From: Clostridiaceae bacterium
Lineage (GTDB): Bacteria > Bacillota > Clostridia > Peptostreptococcales > Natronincolaceae
Length of the DNA stretch: 64,000 nucleotides
Assembly: GCA_020832135.1 (NCBI GenBank)
Contig: JAFIFG010000015.1
Coordinates: forward strand, 62,001-126,000
Reading direction: 5' to 3'
The number at the start of each line of letters is the position of its first letter. The first letter of the stretch is position 1. Of the stretch, positions 46,936-55,913 are shown in pieces. Under the pieces are notes generated by a model. The model worked only from the letters and a program-made list of their open reading frames with translations. It was not told where the DNA came from and searched no databases. The position numbers were made by a program, and so were the translations under genes.

Positions 46936-47769
46936 CTATTCACCACCTCTACTTAAGGAGTTTAAAATTGGTAATATGTTCATAGTAAGTAATAAAACAA
47001 TTAAAACAAAGGCTGTGCCATAGGCATTTTCTACCGATATGCCTTCTCCAATAAGGATATATAGGTGATAGGGTAATGCCATAACTGGTGCTAAAACCGT
47101 TCTAGGAACAGGTGCATACATTACAGCCGCTGTTAAGATAATCGGTGCTGCAGCTCCTATAGCAAACCCACCTGCCAATAAAACAGTAGAAATTATATCT
47201 CTCTTATAGATAGGTAGTAGTAACTTTAAAAAAGTATAAGATTTTGGTAAGCCTAAAGCATAGGAAGCATACACTATATTTTTATCCATCTCATTTAATA
47301 TTTTTTCTACTCTTATTTCAATAAAGGGAAAAATCATAATACCAAGGGTAATCCCCCCTGCCATAAGAGAACGTCCTAAACCTAGTCGTAATACTAAAAA
47401 AGTATATCCAAACATACCTAGTATAATAGAGGGTATACCTGCAGTGCAGTGGATCACTAGATGCATTATCTTTAATAATTTTTCATTTTTACAGTAAAGC
47501 TCTAGATATACCGCCGTTGAAATAGCTAATACAGTAGCAAAGACACATGCTATGATCATAAGATATACACTACCAATAATAGCTGGATATATACCCCCTT
47601 CGCTACCTATAGGTACTCCCTTAGGTGCACCTATAATAAAATCTAGATTGATACTAGAAAAACCTTTCATAAAAATATATATAATAATAAAAGAAAGTGT
47701 TGATAACACCATTATACCACTGATACCACACCATAATTTTAATAATAAGTCCTTTACATAACGGTTCAT
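46936..47769 (-). CDS. pstA: Phosphate ABC transporter permease PstA
   Basis: 277 residues with six membrane helices and the inner-membrane permease EAA-type loop (ALGLPKSYTFLKLLLP). The IYPAIIGSVYLMI and GIPSIILGMFGY segments are typical of PstA. The ATG follows AGAAGAGGTGTACT. It forms the channel with PstC. Confidence 0.92.
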   Translation of the reverse strand: MNRYVKDLLLKLWCGISGIMVLSTLSFIIIYIFMKGFSSINLDFIIGAPKGVPIGSEGGIYPAIIGSVYLMIIACVFATVLAISTAVYLELYCKNEKLLKIMHLVIHCTAGIPSIILGMFGYTFLVLRLGLGRSLMAGGITLGIMIFPFIEIRVEKILNEMDKNIVYASYALGLPKSYTFLKLLLPIYKRDIISTVLLAGGFAIGAAAPIILTAAVMYAPVPRTVLAPVMALPYHLYILIGEGISVENAYGTAFVLIVLLLTMNILPILNSLSRGGE

Positions 47770-47783
47770 AGTACACCTCTTCT

Positions 47784-48647
47784 CTAATAGCTAATATTCC
47801 TTCTAATATAGTATAAAATAATATTAATTAAAAGAAGTAAAATCATTAGAACAAAACCTGCAGCAAAAAGTCCATGATAATGAAGGCTCCCTACATAAGC
47901 AGCACCCATCTCTAATGCGATTAAGGATGGTATGGTTTGAGCTTTCCCAAGGAGCTTAGGCATAATAGGTGCATTCCCTATAACCATCATAACCGCCATT
48001 GTCTCCCCCATAGCCCTGCCTAAGGCAAGAACAGTACTGGCAATAATTGCTTTAGAAACTGCTGGTAGCACAAGATGAGAAATCATATACAGCTTAGAAA
48101 CCCCTAACACATCAGAAGTAGCCATATACTTTTTCTTGATTTCAATCATAGATTCGCTACAGGTATTAATAATATAGGGTAAAATCATAATAGCTAACAA
48201 TATCCCTCCTGCTAAAACTGATTCTCCAGCAACAAGTGAAAAACGAACTTCAAAATACTTTACAATAACCAAAAGACCTATTAATCCATAAACAACCGAT
48301 GGTATTCCTGCTAGAATATTGATAATAGATTTCAAAACTTCTCTACTGACATCTCCTATGAAAAATGATATGAACATAGCACATCCAATTCCAATAGGTA
48401 ATGCAATAACGATAGCAGTAACAGATACATACATGCTGGCCAAAATAATTGGCAGGATAGAAAAGGTAGGTGTATTAGATACTGGCCTCCAAGACCTCCC
48501 TAGCAAGAACTGCAGTATAGGTACTTCCTTAAAAATAACCAAGCTTTCTTTTAATATAAATGCAATAATTAAGAATAAGATCAATACACTACATAAAGCC
48601 AGTAACCTAATAATAGGTGAAAATATTTTCTCTATTATTTTATACAT
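47784..48647 (-). CDS. pstC: Phosphate ABC transporter permease PstC
   Basis: 287 residues, six helices. SWRPVSNTPTFSILPIILASMYVS is the N-terminal PstC pattern and the coupling loop is VLGVSKLYMISHLVLPAVSK. GIPSVVYGLIGL resembles the equivalent segment of PstA. The ATG follows AGGGGGACATTCT. It lies between pstS and pstA, 14 bases before the latter. Confidence 0.92.
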   Translation of the reverse strand: MYKIIEKIFSPIIRLLALCSVLILFLIIAFILKESLVIFKEVPILQFLLGRSWRPVSNTPTFSILPIILASMYVSVTAIVIALPIGIGCAMFISFFIGDVSREVLKSIINILAGIPSVVYGLIGLLVIVKYFEVRFSLVAGESVLAGGILLAIMILPYIINTCSESMIEIKKKYMATSDVLGVSKLYMISHLVLPAVSKAIIASTVLALGRAMGETMAVMMVIGNAPIMPKLLGKAQTIPSLIALEMGAAYVGSLHYHGLFAAGFVLMILLLLINIILYYIRRNISY

Positions 48648-48721
48648 AGAATGTCCCCCTAAAGAACAAAGTCCCTCTTTGAAAAATACAACAATTAATT
48701 TTATTGCAATAGAATGAATAA

Positions 48722-48763
48722 GAGGAATTATAACTTTTATAATTTTAAAGTTTATAATTCCTC
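48722..48763 (-). repeat. Intercistronic hairpin between pstS and pstC
   Basis: Arms GAGGAATTATAA and TTATAATTCCTC (48722-48733, 48752-48763). As in other binding-protein operons, it may protect pstS mRNA or attenuate the downstream genes. Confidence 0.6.
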
Positions 48764-48798
48764 AATAATCATAAATTTTAGATGACAGGATTTATCTT

Positions 48799-49713
48799 TT
48801 ATTTTACTGGTACAAAACCTAGTTCTTCTACTATATTCGTTGCTGCATCAGAGAAAAAATAATCTATTAGGGCTTCTTCTTGAGGTGTTAACTCACCTTT
48901 TTTTACCATAATTAATGGCCTGCTTATTTTATAGCTTCCATTTATGATGTTTTCTGCTGTAGCTTCAATTCCATCTACCTTTAAAGCAATTAATTTACCT
49001 TCATTACTATTAACACCACCATAGGATGCATAACCTATAGTATTTTTATTTTCTATAATTCTTGTTACTAATGCACCCATAGAAGGTGATTGAATGGCAT
49101 CCGCCTTAACATCCATATCACCCATAACATTTTGTTGGAATACTTTATGAGCTCCACCACCAATATCTCTTATAACAACAACTATCTCTTCCTCTGGAAG
49201 TCTTTCATCTACTTCATTCCAATACTTGTATTCTCCTGAAAAAATCTTTCTAATTTCTTCTGTAGAAATACTCTCTTTAATTTGATGGATTGGATTCTGT
49301 GGATTAACAGCTATAGTGAGTGCATCTATTCCTATTAAAAAATCTTGATATGCCTCAATTTGATCCTTTTCTTCTTGAGAAGCTTCTCTTGCCGCCATTC
49401 CAAAATCACTTGTCCCCTCAATAACAGAGCGTATACCTGCTCCTGATCCTCCTGAAGAAACAAATATGTTTATTTCTTCAGCTGGGAAAGCTGCATCTAC
49501 CTTATCCCAAGTTTGATATTCTTCAATAAACATATTCCCTATATTGGATACCACTGGTGCAAGAGTGGAGGAACCATCAAAGACAATGTTAGCCTGAAAC
49601 TCATTATTCCCTTCCTCACCACTTATAACTTCACTATTATCAGAACAACCAACCATTAACAACATAGTAAAAATTAAAAGTATGCTCATTAAAATACTTG
49701 TTCTTTTTTTCAA
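48799..49713 (-). CDS. pstS: Phosphate-binding lipoprotein PstS
   Basis: 304 residues. Lipoprotein signal with lipobox MVGC (Cys23). Phosphate-binding loops are recognisable in FDGSSTLAPVVSNIG, SSGGSGAGIRSVIEGTSDFGMA and VVVIRDIGGGAHKVFQQ. It captures phosphate outside the cell for PstCAB. First gene of the operon; a palindrome and a TATAAT lie upstream. Confidence 0.93.
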   Translation of the reverse strand: MKKRTSILMSILLIFTMLLMVGCSDNSEVISGEEGNNEFQANIVFDGSSTLAPVVSNIGNMFIEEYQTWDKVDAAFPAEEINIFVSSGGSGAGIRSVIEGTSDFGMAAREASQEEKDQIEAYQDFLIGIDALTIAVNPQNPIHQIKESISTEEIRKIFSGEYKYWNEVDERLPEEEIVVVIRDIGGGAHKVFQQNVMGDMDVKADAIQSPSMGALVTRIIENKNTIGYASYGGVNSNEGKLIALKVDGIEATAENIINGSYKISRPLIMVKKGELTPQEEALIDYFFSDAATNIVEELGFVPVK

Positions 49714-49763
49714 CTCAATTCCTCCCTAACATTTTAATAAAATATATAGTTCCAATAAATTAT

Positions 49764-49793
49764 ATTATAGAATTCGTTAATTTGAAAATTAAC
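49764..49793 (-). promoter_or_regulatory. pst promoter with candidate PhoP/PhoB site
   Basis: On the complement TATAAT is at 49764-49769 and just upstream lies a perfect palindrome GTTAATTTTCAAATTAAC (49776-49793), in the -17 to -35 zone where PhoP-type activators bind. TTAA-rich half-sites resemble Pho boxes. The regulator is probably a PhoP-like protein, perhaps the one at 21.5-22.3 kb. Confidence 0.5.
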
Positions 49794-49986
49794 ATTTTCT
49801 ATAGGTTTGTGGAAACATATAGAATAATTTAATGCTTCTTTTTTAGTCGTATGGGGATAGCTATTCCATATATTAACAATCTCAAATATCTATGCAATAT
49901 AAGTTCATGAAAATTCAAATTTATGTTATTATTTATTATAGATGTATATATTATTTTCTGCACAGATTACTGAAGGGAGTGTTGGT

Positions 49987-50478
49987 ATGTTATGTTGTAA
50001 AGAAAATGGAGATAAAATTGAAGCAATAATTGAAAAACATCGTAATAACCCAGGTAGTATTATTACTATATTGCAAGAAGTCCAAGAGGTTTTTAATTAC
50101 TTACCGAAGGATGTATTGGCTATCATTGCTGAAAAGACAAAAATTAAACCTGCTAAAATCTATGGTGTGGCTACATTCTATAAGCAATTCCGTCTAAATC
50201 CTATAGGAAAATATCTAATATTACTGTGCCAAGGAACTGCATGTCATGTAAATGGCTCAAAAAAAATAGAAGAAACTTTATATGATGAATTAAAAATCAA
50301 AGATGGAGAAACCACAGAAGATGGGTTGTTTACATTAAACAATGTTGCCTGTCTTGGATGCTGTAGTTTATCACCTGTTATGATGATTAATGAAGAAACC
50401 TATGGGAGCCTTACTCCAGAGCATGTAGCAGAAATTATCAGAGAATTGAAAAATAAAGAAAATAGACAGGTGGTGTAG
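49987..50478 (+). CDS. NuoE-like [2Fe-2S] subunit of an NADH-dependent (Stn-like) complex
   Basis: 163 residues from the ATG at 49987, preceded by GAAGGGAGTGTTGGT; an earlier in-frame ATG at 49942 has no ribosome site. It has the thioredoxin-like NuoE fold with four [2Fe-2S] cysteines in CQGTACHVNGS and ACLGCCSLSP, and the helical N-terminal region (GSIITILQEVQEVFNYLP). It passes electrons between flavin and iron-sulfur centres in soluble complexes of the Hyd, Nuo or Stn type. First of three genes; the next begins three bases after its stop. Confidence 0.93.
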   Translation: MLCCKENGDKIEAIIEKHRNNPGSIITILQEVQEVFNYLPKDVLAIIAEKTKIKPAKIYGVATFYKQFRLNPIGKYLILLCQGTACHVNGSKKIEETLYDELKIKDGETTEDGLFTLNNVACLGCCSLSPVMMINEETYGSLTPEHVAEIIRELKNKENRQVV

Positions 50479-50481
50479 AGG

Positions 50482-52230
50482 ATGAAAATTGTTGTTGGAC
50501 TTGGTAGTTGTGGCATTGCCGCAGGTGCCCAAAAAGTTTATGACAAAATCAAAAGACAATTGGACGTCCGAGGTGCGAACAATCAATTGGAGCCTGTAGG
50601 ATGTATCGGCATGTGTTATTTAGAGCCCATTGTTGAATTTATAGAGGAGGATGGTAACAAACATACCTATACAAAGGTTACTCCTGACATAGTGGATGAA
50701 ATCCTTGAGGGTATATTTGAAGATAACCCTTGTAAAAAACACCTCATAAATCCTATTGAGTGGGATAAATTGCAAAAACAAAAGAGAATTGCATTAAAGA
50801 ATTGTGGTGTAATCGACCCAGAAAATATCCATCAATATATAGAACATGACGGTTATGAAGCAGTCAAAAAATGTATACAGAAAATGACACCCAAGGAAGT
50901 CATAGAAGAAATAAAAGTTTCCAATATTCGTGGAAGAGGTGGAGCTGGTTTTCCTACATGGTTTAAATGGAATGCCGCCATGAATAACAATGGAAATACA
51001 AAATATATTGTTTGTAATGCTGATGAAGGAGATCCAGGTGCCTTTATGGACCGAAGTATCTTAGAGGGGGACCCCCATGCGGTTATTGAGGGAATGATGA
51101 TTGCTGGATATGCCATTGGCGCTCAAGAAGGTGTTATCTATGTAAGAGCTGAATATCCACTAGCTATTGTTCGACTGCAAAAAGCGATTCTTCAGGCCAA
51201 AGAGTTAAATTTATTAGGTAGTAATATTTTTGATAGCACCTTCCAATTTGATCTGAAAATTAAAGCAGGTGCAGGTGCCTTTGTATGTGGAGAAGAAACA
51301 GCCCTAATTGCTTCCCTTGAGGGAGAGAGGGGTATGCCTCGACTTAAGCCCCCCTTCCCTGCTGAAAAAGGTTTGTGGCAACAGTCTACCAACATCAATA
51401 ATGTAGAAACCTTCGCCAATATTCCTTGGATTATCAATCAAGGGGGAAAATCCTTTGCTGACATAGGTGTGGACAATAGTAAAGGAACCAAGGTGTTTGC
51501 CCTCACAGGAAAGATCAAGGATGGTGGCTTAGTGGAGGTACCGATGGGCACCTCTCTTCGTGAGATTATTTTTGATATTGGTGGCGGTATTATTAATGAT
51601 AAAGAATTCAAGGCAGTGCAACTGGGTGGTCCCTCTGGAGGTTGCATACCAAAGGAATTACTGGACACCTCTGTAGATTATGAGTCCATCAACCAAACTG
51701 GGGCAATCATGGGGTCTGGAGGAATGGTGGTTATGGATGATACCACCTGTATGGTGGATATGGCAAAGTTTTTTTTGGATTTCACCTGTAAGGAGTCTTG
51801 TGGCAAATGTATTCACTGTCGTTTAGGAACAAAAAGAATGTTGGAAATCCTTACCCGTATTACAGATGGCAAGGGGCAGGATGGAGATATAGAGCTATTA
51901 GAGGACTTAGGTACTGGTATTAAAGAAGGTTCTCTATGCGGTCTAGGTCAAACAGCACCTAACCCAGTTTTAAGTACCATCAAATACTTTAGAGAAGAAT
52001 ATGAAAGGCATATTATAGACAAAACTTGTCCCGCAAAGCAATGTAAGGCCCTCCTTACCCATAAAATCCTGGAGAAAAAATGTATTAATTGTGGTTTATG
52101 CCTTAGAAATTGTAGTGTAGAGGCCATTACAGGGAGCAAGAAGGAAGCCCATAGGATTCACTCTGAAAAATGTATTCAATGTGGTATATGCTTTGAAGTT
52201 TGCCCTGTTGGGGCCGTATCAGTCTATTAA
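50482..52230 (+). CDS. NuoF-like NADH-binding FMN subunit of a Stn-like complex
   Basis: 582 residues. An N-terminal thioredoxin-like [2Fe-2S] domain (GSCGIAAGAQK, GCIGMCYLEP), the NADH/FMN domain (GRGGAGFPTWFKW, NADEGDPGAFMDRSILEGDPH, GAGAFVCGEETALIASLEG), the SLBB region, a [4Fe-4S] motif ESCGKCIHCRLGTKRM, and two C-terminal ferredoxin [4Fe-4S] motifs (CINCGLCLRNC, CIQCGICFEVC). This is the full bifurcating-type subunit seen in HydB and StnB. The electron path runs between NADH and ferredoxin-like centres. It lies between the NuoE-like and the large third subunit. Confidence 0.95.
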   Translation: MKIVVGLGSCGIAAGAQKVYDKIKRQLDVRGANNQLEPVGCIGMCYLEPIVEFIEEDGNKHTYTKVTPDIVDEILEGIFEDNPCKKHLINPIEWDKLQKQKRIALKNCGVIDPENIHQYIEHDGYEAVKKCIQKMTPKEVIEEIKVSNIRGRGGAGFPTWFKWNAAMNNNGNTKYIVCNADEGDPGAFMDRSILEGDPHAVIEGMMIAGYAIGAQEGVIYVRAEYPLAIVRLQKAILQAKELNLLGSNIFDSTFQFDLKIKAGAGAFVCGEETALIASLEGERGMPRLKPPFPAEKGLWQQSTNINNVETFANIPWIINQGGKSFADIGVDNSKGTKVFALTGKIKDGGLVEVPMGTSLREIIFDIGGGIINDKEFKAVQLGGPSGGCIPKELLDTSVDYESINQTGAIMGSGGMVVMDDTTCMVDMAKFFLDFTCKESCGKCIHCRLGTKRMLEILTRITDGKGQDGDIELLEDLGTGIKEGSLCGLGQTAPNPVLSTIKYFREEYERHIIDKTCPAKQCKALLTHKILEKKCINCGLCLRNCSVEAITGSKKEAHRIHSEKCIQCGICFEVCPVGAVSVY

Positions 52231-52272
52231 TCTTAACACTTTACTTTAAATTTTATTTTGAGGGGAATGCTT

Positions 52273-55200
52273 ATGATGGATATTAGAATGAATATAAATG
52301 GCAAAGAAATAACAGCACAAAACGGTATGACTATCCTAGAAGCTGCTATTGCCAATAACATAGATATACCTACCCTTTGTCATGATAAAAAATTACAAAC
52401 CTACGGCTCATGTGGTCTTTGTGTAGTTGAGGTGGATGGGGTTCCAAAGCTACTGAGGGCCTGTGCTACGGAAGCCCGCAGTGGTATGATTATTAGAACA
52501 AAAACAGATAGAGTAAAAAAGTCAAGAAAGTTAGCATTGGAATTATTGCTATCTGACCACTCCGGTGACTGTCGTCCCCCCTGTATCACAGCCTGTCCAG
52601 GAAATACAGATTGCCAAGGCTACGTGGGTCTTATTGCCAATGGTAAACATAAGGAAGCTTTAGAACTTATTAAAGAACAGTTGCCGCTTCCCGCCAGTAT
52701 AGGGAGGGTTTGCCCTCATCCCTGCGAAGATGCTTGTAGGAGGAGCCTATTAGATGAACCTATCTCCATTGCCTGGTTAAAGCGATTTGTAGGAGACATT
52801 GATTTGAAGGGTGAAGAAGCTTTCATGCCGGAAATCAAACCTTCAACCGGTAAACGAGTAGCAATTATTGGGGGAGGTCCCGGGGGATTAACTGCAGCAT
52901 ATTATCTGGCTCAAGAGGGACATAAGGTAGTAATTTATGAAGCGATGCCTCAAATGGGTGGTATGTTGCGTTATGGTATTCCACAATATAGATTACCAAA
53001 AGAGATTTTAAACAAAGAGATTGGTATTATAGAAAAAATGGGTGTGAAAATGCTTACTAACATGAAGGTAGGTCAGGATGTTGAATTCAACTATATCCAA
53101 ACCCATTTTGATGCCGTATATATATCTATTGGTGCATGGATTAGTCCTGGTATGAATTGCCCTGGTGAGGATTTAGAGGGTGTTATTGGAGGAATTAATT
53201 TCTTAACCAAATTTGCCATGAATGAACCTATAAGAACTGGAAATCGCATTGCTGTTATCGGTGGTGGTAATACCGCTATGGATGCCTGCCGAACCAGTGT
53301 TAGGCTGGGGGCAAAGGAGGTAACTGCCCTTTACAGAAGAACACGGGAAGAAATGCCAGCAGAGGATATAGAGATTGTGGAGGCTGAAGAAGAGGGAATT
53401 ACTTTCAAATATTTAGTAAATCCCATTGAAATCCTTGAAAAAGATGGCAGAGTCTCTGGTGTACGTCTACAAAAAATGAAATTAGGAGAACCCGATAGTT
53501 CAGGACGTAGAAGGCCTATCCCTATTGAAGGAGAAGAAGAAACTATTGAGGTGGATTCAGTAATTATATCCATCGGTCAAGGAGTCGATGCTACAGGATT
53601 AAATGGTATTTCTCTTACAAAAAGAGGGATGATTGAAATTGATCCTAACTCCTATCAGACCAATCTGCCTGGAGTCTTTGCAGGAGGAGATGCCGTCACC
53701 ACCAGTGATCGTATTGCTATTAAATCTATTGGAGATGCAAAAAAAGCTACCAACGTAATTAATGCTTATCTTAAAGGTGAAGACATCCCTTATAAAAAGC
53801 CTATTTACTCAGAGCAGGAAAAGACAGAAGAAGATTTTCTTCATATGGACAAAGTAAATAGACCTTCTATGCCCCACTTAGGTGCTAAGTCTAGAAAAAG
53901 ATCCTTTGAAGAAGTGGTCATTGGCTATAGTGAGGAAGATGCTAAAGCAGATGCCATGAGATGTCTTGAATGTGGCTGTCATGATGTGTTTGAGTGTAAG
54001 CTTGTGGATTATGCCAATGATTATGATGTCTCTCCAAAAAGTTTTTCCGGAGAAGTACACAATCGTAAATGCCAGGATGAACATCCATTTATTATTCGAG
54101 ATGCTGATAAATGTATTCTATGTGGTTTATGTGTTAGAACCTGTGACGAGGTCATGGGTGTGGGAGCATTAGGCTTAGTAGAAAGAGGTTTTGATACTAT
54201 CGTAAAGCCTGGTTTAGATTTACCTTTAAAGAAAACCGATTGTGTTTCCTGTGGACAATGTGTTAGTGTTTGTCCTACTGGAGCATTACAGGAAAGGCTT
54301 ATGATTGATAAATCAGTTCCGGTGAAGGCAAAGGAAACAATAACCGTTTGTCCCTATTGTAGTGTAGGGTGCAAAACCAATTTAAATAGTGTTGGTTCTC
54401 TACTAATGAAATCACTTCCTGTTAAAACACAAGCATTAAAGGACGGTCTACTTTGTGTCAAAGGTCGATTTGGTTTCAATATCGCACAAAGTACCGAAAG
54501 ATTAACAAGCCCCTTAATTAGAAAGGATGGTGTCTTAAGGGAGGTTTCTTGGGAGGAAGCATTACTATACACTGCTAAAAAATCCCAGAGTTTAGCTCTA
54601 TTATATGGTAGTAGGTCCTTGGCATTGTCTTTATCTGACCGTTATACAAATGAGGAAATCTTCTTGGCAACACAATTCGGTAAGAAAGTATTAAAAACCG
54701 ACAATATTACTTCCTTTAATAGTAAAACAGGTGGGATTGTAGATGTCCTTGGCTATGATGCCTCCAGTAATACCTTTGAAGAATTAATGTCCACAGAAAC
54801 CATTATTGTTATAGGAACAGATTTCATGAAGGACCATACCATTGTTGGTCTTAAAATCAAAGAAGCCATCAAGGCTGGAGCCAAATTAATTATTATAAAT
54901 CCATCTCCATGCCTTCTAGATCAATGGGCCCATCTTACAGTAGACAGCAAGAATGACATCAACTTCCTAAAGGAAATGGAAAAATCATTGATTGATTTAG
55001 GATGTAACCCTACTAATACCCATGGGTTCGAAGCATTGAGACAAGAGCTTGAAGCCATTACTCCAAGTGAAGCTGCTATGGAGGTAGCATCTATTTATAA
55101 AAATTCAAAGAAGGCTATGATTGTATTTGGTCAAAATGATATTACAGAGGATGCGGCTAGAAGTATTGCCAACCTAAGTGTTCTATCTGGACATATTGGG

Positions 55201-55839
55201 AAACCCCACAGTGGTATTATTCAGCTAAAACCTCAAAGTAACAGTCAAGGACTAAGAGATATTGGTATAAAGAAGGATATTGATACTATTAAAAAAGAAA
55301 TAAAAGACCAAACCATTAAGGGACTATTGGTATTTGGTGAAGATGTGAGGAATTTTGATCTAAGTAGTCTTGATTTTCTAATGGTACAGGATGTCTTTTT
55401 AACGGAAACTGCTAAAATGGCAGATGTGGTATTCCCAGGAGCTGCCCCATTGGAGTCAAGAGGTACCTACACCAATGCCGAAAGAAAAATTCAGGAATGT
55501 CATCAAGTCATTCAACCTAATCATGGCTTCGAAAACTGGCAATTAATTGTCAAGCTTGCTAATACCCTTAGTACAAATATGCTTTATCAAGATCCTAAAG
55601 CTATACTATCGGAAATCGCTGCAACGCATCCAGAGTATTTTAAGAGGGATACAGAGCATGCCTCAAAATTCTGGCCGGTTACAGCTTCACCCGTTTTATA
55701 TGAAGATGGCTTCCATTTTCCAGATAGGAAGGCTTGTCTAAAAACAGTAGGAAATGGATTTATTTTCACAAAAAAACAAACTACAGATGATTTAACTAAT
55801 CGCTTTGTAGAAAAATTAATAGCAGAGGATCTACTATAA
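52273..55839 (+). CDS. Large iron-sulfur flavoprotein, GltD/Nfn-type domain fused to a FdhF-like domain (StnA-like)
   Basis: 1188 residues from the ATG at 52273, seven bases after AGGGG. In order: NuoG-type [2Fe-2S] domain (Cys at about 36, 47, 50, 64), a CxxxC-rich linker, a GltD/NfnB-like NAD(P)H-FAD domain (GGGPGGLTAAYYLAQEGH; GGGNTAMDACRTSVRLGA), two [4Fe-4S] motifs (CILCGLCVRTC, CVSCGQCVSVC) and a FdhF-like domain starting CPYCSVGC. The segment where formate dehydrogenases carry the catalytic Sec/Cys-His reads SFNSKTGGIVDVLG here, so it should not oxidise formate. With the two upstream genes it resembles the Stn transhydrogenase of Sporomusa (NADH, NADP and ferredoxin). Annotators often mislabel such proteins formate dehydrogenase alpha. 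Confidence 0.82.
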   Translation: MMDIRMNINGKEITAQNGMTILEAAIANNIDIPTLCHDKKLQTYGSCGLCVVEVDGVPKLLRACATEARSGMIIRTKTDRVKKSRKLALELLLSDHSGDCRPPCITACPGNTDCQGYVGLIANGKHKEALELIKEQLPLPASIGRVCPHPCEDACRRSLLDEPISIAWLKRFVGDIDLKGEEAFMPEIKPSTGKRVAIIGGGPGGLTAAYYLAQEGHKVVIYEAMPQMGGMLRYGIPQYRLPKEILNKEIGIIEKMGVKMLTNMKVGQDVEFNYIQTHFDAVYISIGAWISPGMNCPGEDLEGVIGGINFLTKFAMNEPIRTGNRIAVIGGGNTAMDACRTSVRLGAKEVTALYRRTREEMPAEDIEIVEAEEEGITFKYLVNPIEILEKDGRVSGVRLQKMKLGEPDSSGRRRPIPIEGEEETIEVDSVIISIGQGVDATGLNGISLTKRGMIEIDPNSYQTNLPGVFAGGDAVTTSDRIAIKSIGDAKKATNVINAYLKGEDIPYKKPIYSEQEKTEEDFLHMDKVNRPSMPHLGAKSRKRSFEEVVIGYSEEDAKADAMRCLECGCHDVFECKLVDYANDYDVSPKSFSGEVHNRKCQDEHPFIIRDADKCILCGLCVRTCDEVMGVGALGLVERGFDTIVKPGLDLPLKKTDCVSCGQCVSVCPTGALQERLMIDKSVPVKAKETITVCPYCSVGCKTNLNSVGSLLMKSLPVKTQALKDGLLCVKGRFGFNIAQSTERLTSPLIRKDGVLREVSWEEALLYTAKKSQSLALLYGSRSLALSLSDRYTNEEIFLATQFGKKVLKTDNITSFNSKTGGIVDVLGYDASSNTFEELMSTETIIVIGTDFMKDHTIVGLKIKEAIKAGAKLIIINPSPCLLDQWAHLTVDSKNDINFLKEMEKSLIDLGCNPTNTHGFEALRQELEAITPSEAAMEVASIYKNSKKAMIVFGQNDITEDAARSIANLSVLSGHIGKPHSGIIQLKPQSNSQGLRDIGIKKDIDTIKKEIKDQTIKGLLVFGEDVRNFDLSSLDFLMVQDVFLTETAKMADVVFPGAAPLESRGTYTNAERKIQECHQVIQPNHGFENWQLIVKLANTLSTNMLYQDPKAILSEIAATHPEYFKRDTEHASKFWPVTASPVLYEDGFHFPDRKACLKTVGNGFIFTKKQTTDDLTNRFVEKLIAEDLL

Positions 55840-55858
55840 TAATCCTCTAGAATAAAAA

Positions 55859-55911
55859 TGCCCTTTCTGGTGTAAATGAACTTATCATTTTCTCCAGAAG
55901 GGCACTTTTTT
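55859..55911. terminator. Terminator between the Stn-like operon and the YhaN-like gene
   Basis: TGCCCTTTCTGG (55859-55870) and CCAGAAGGGCA (55894-55904) with one bulge, followed by TTTTTT on the plus strand. Shared by convergent genes. Confidence 0.75.
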
Positions 55912-55913
55912 AA

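Noticed and set aside
52273-55839. Annotation as formate dehydrogenase alpha subunit
   Set aside because: The catalytic Sec/Cys-His segment is missing and the GltD/NfnB domain points to a transhydrogenase-type complex.
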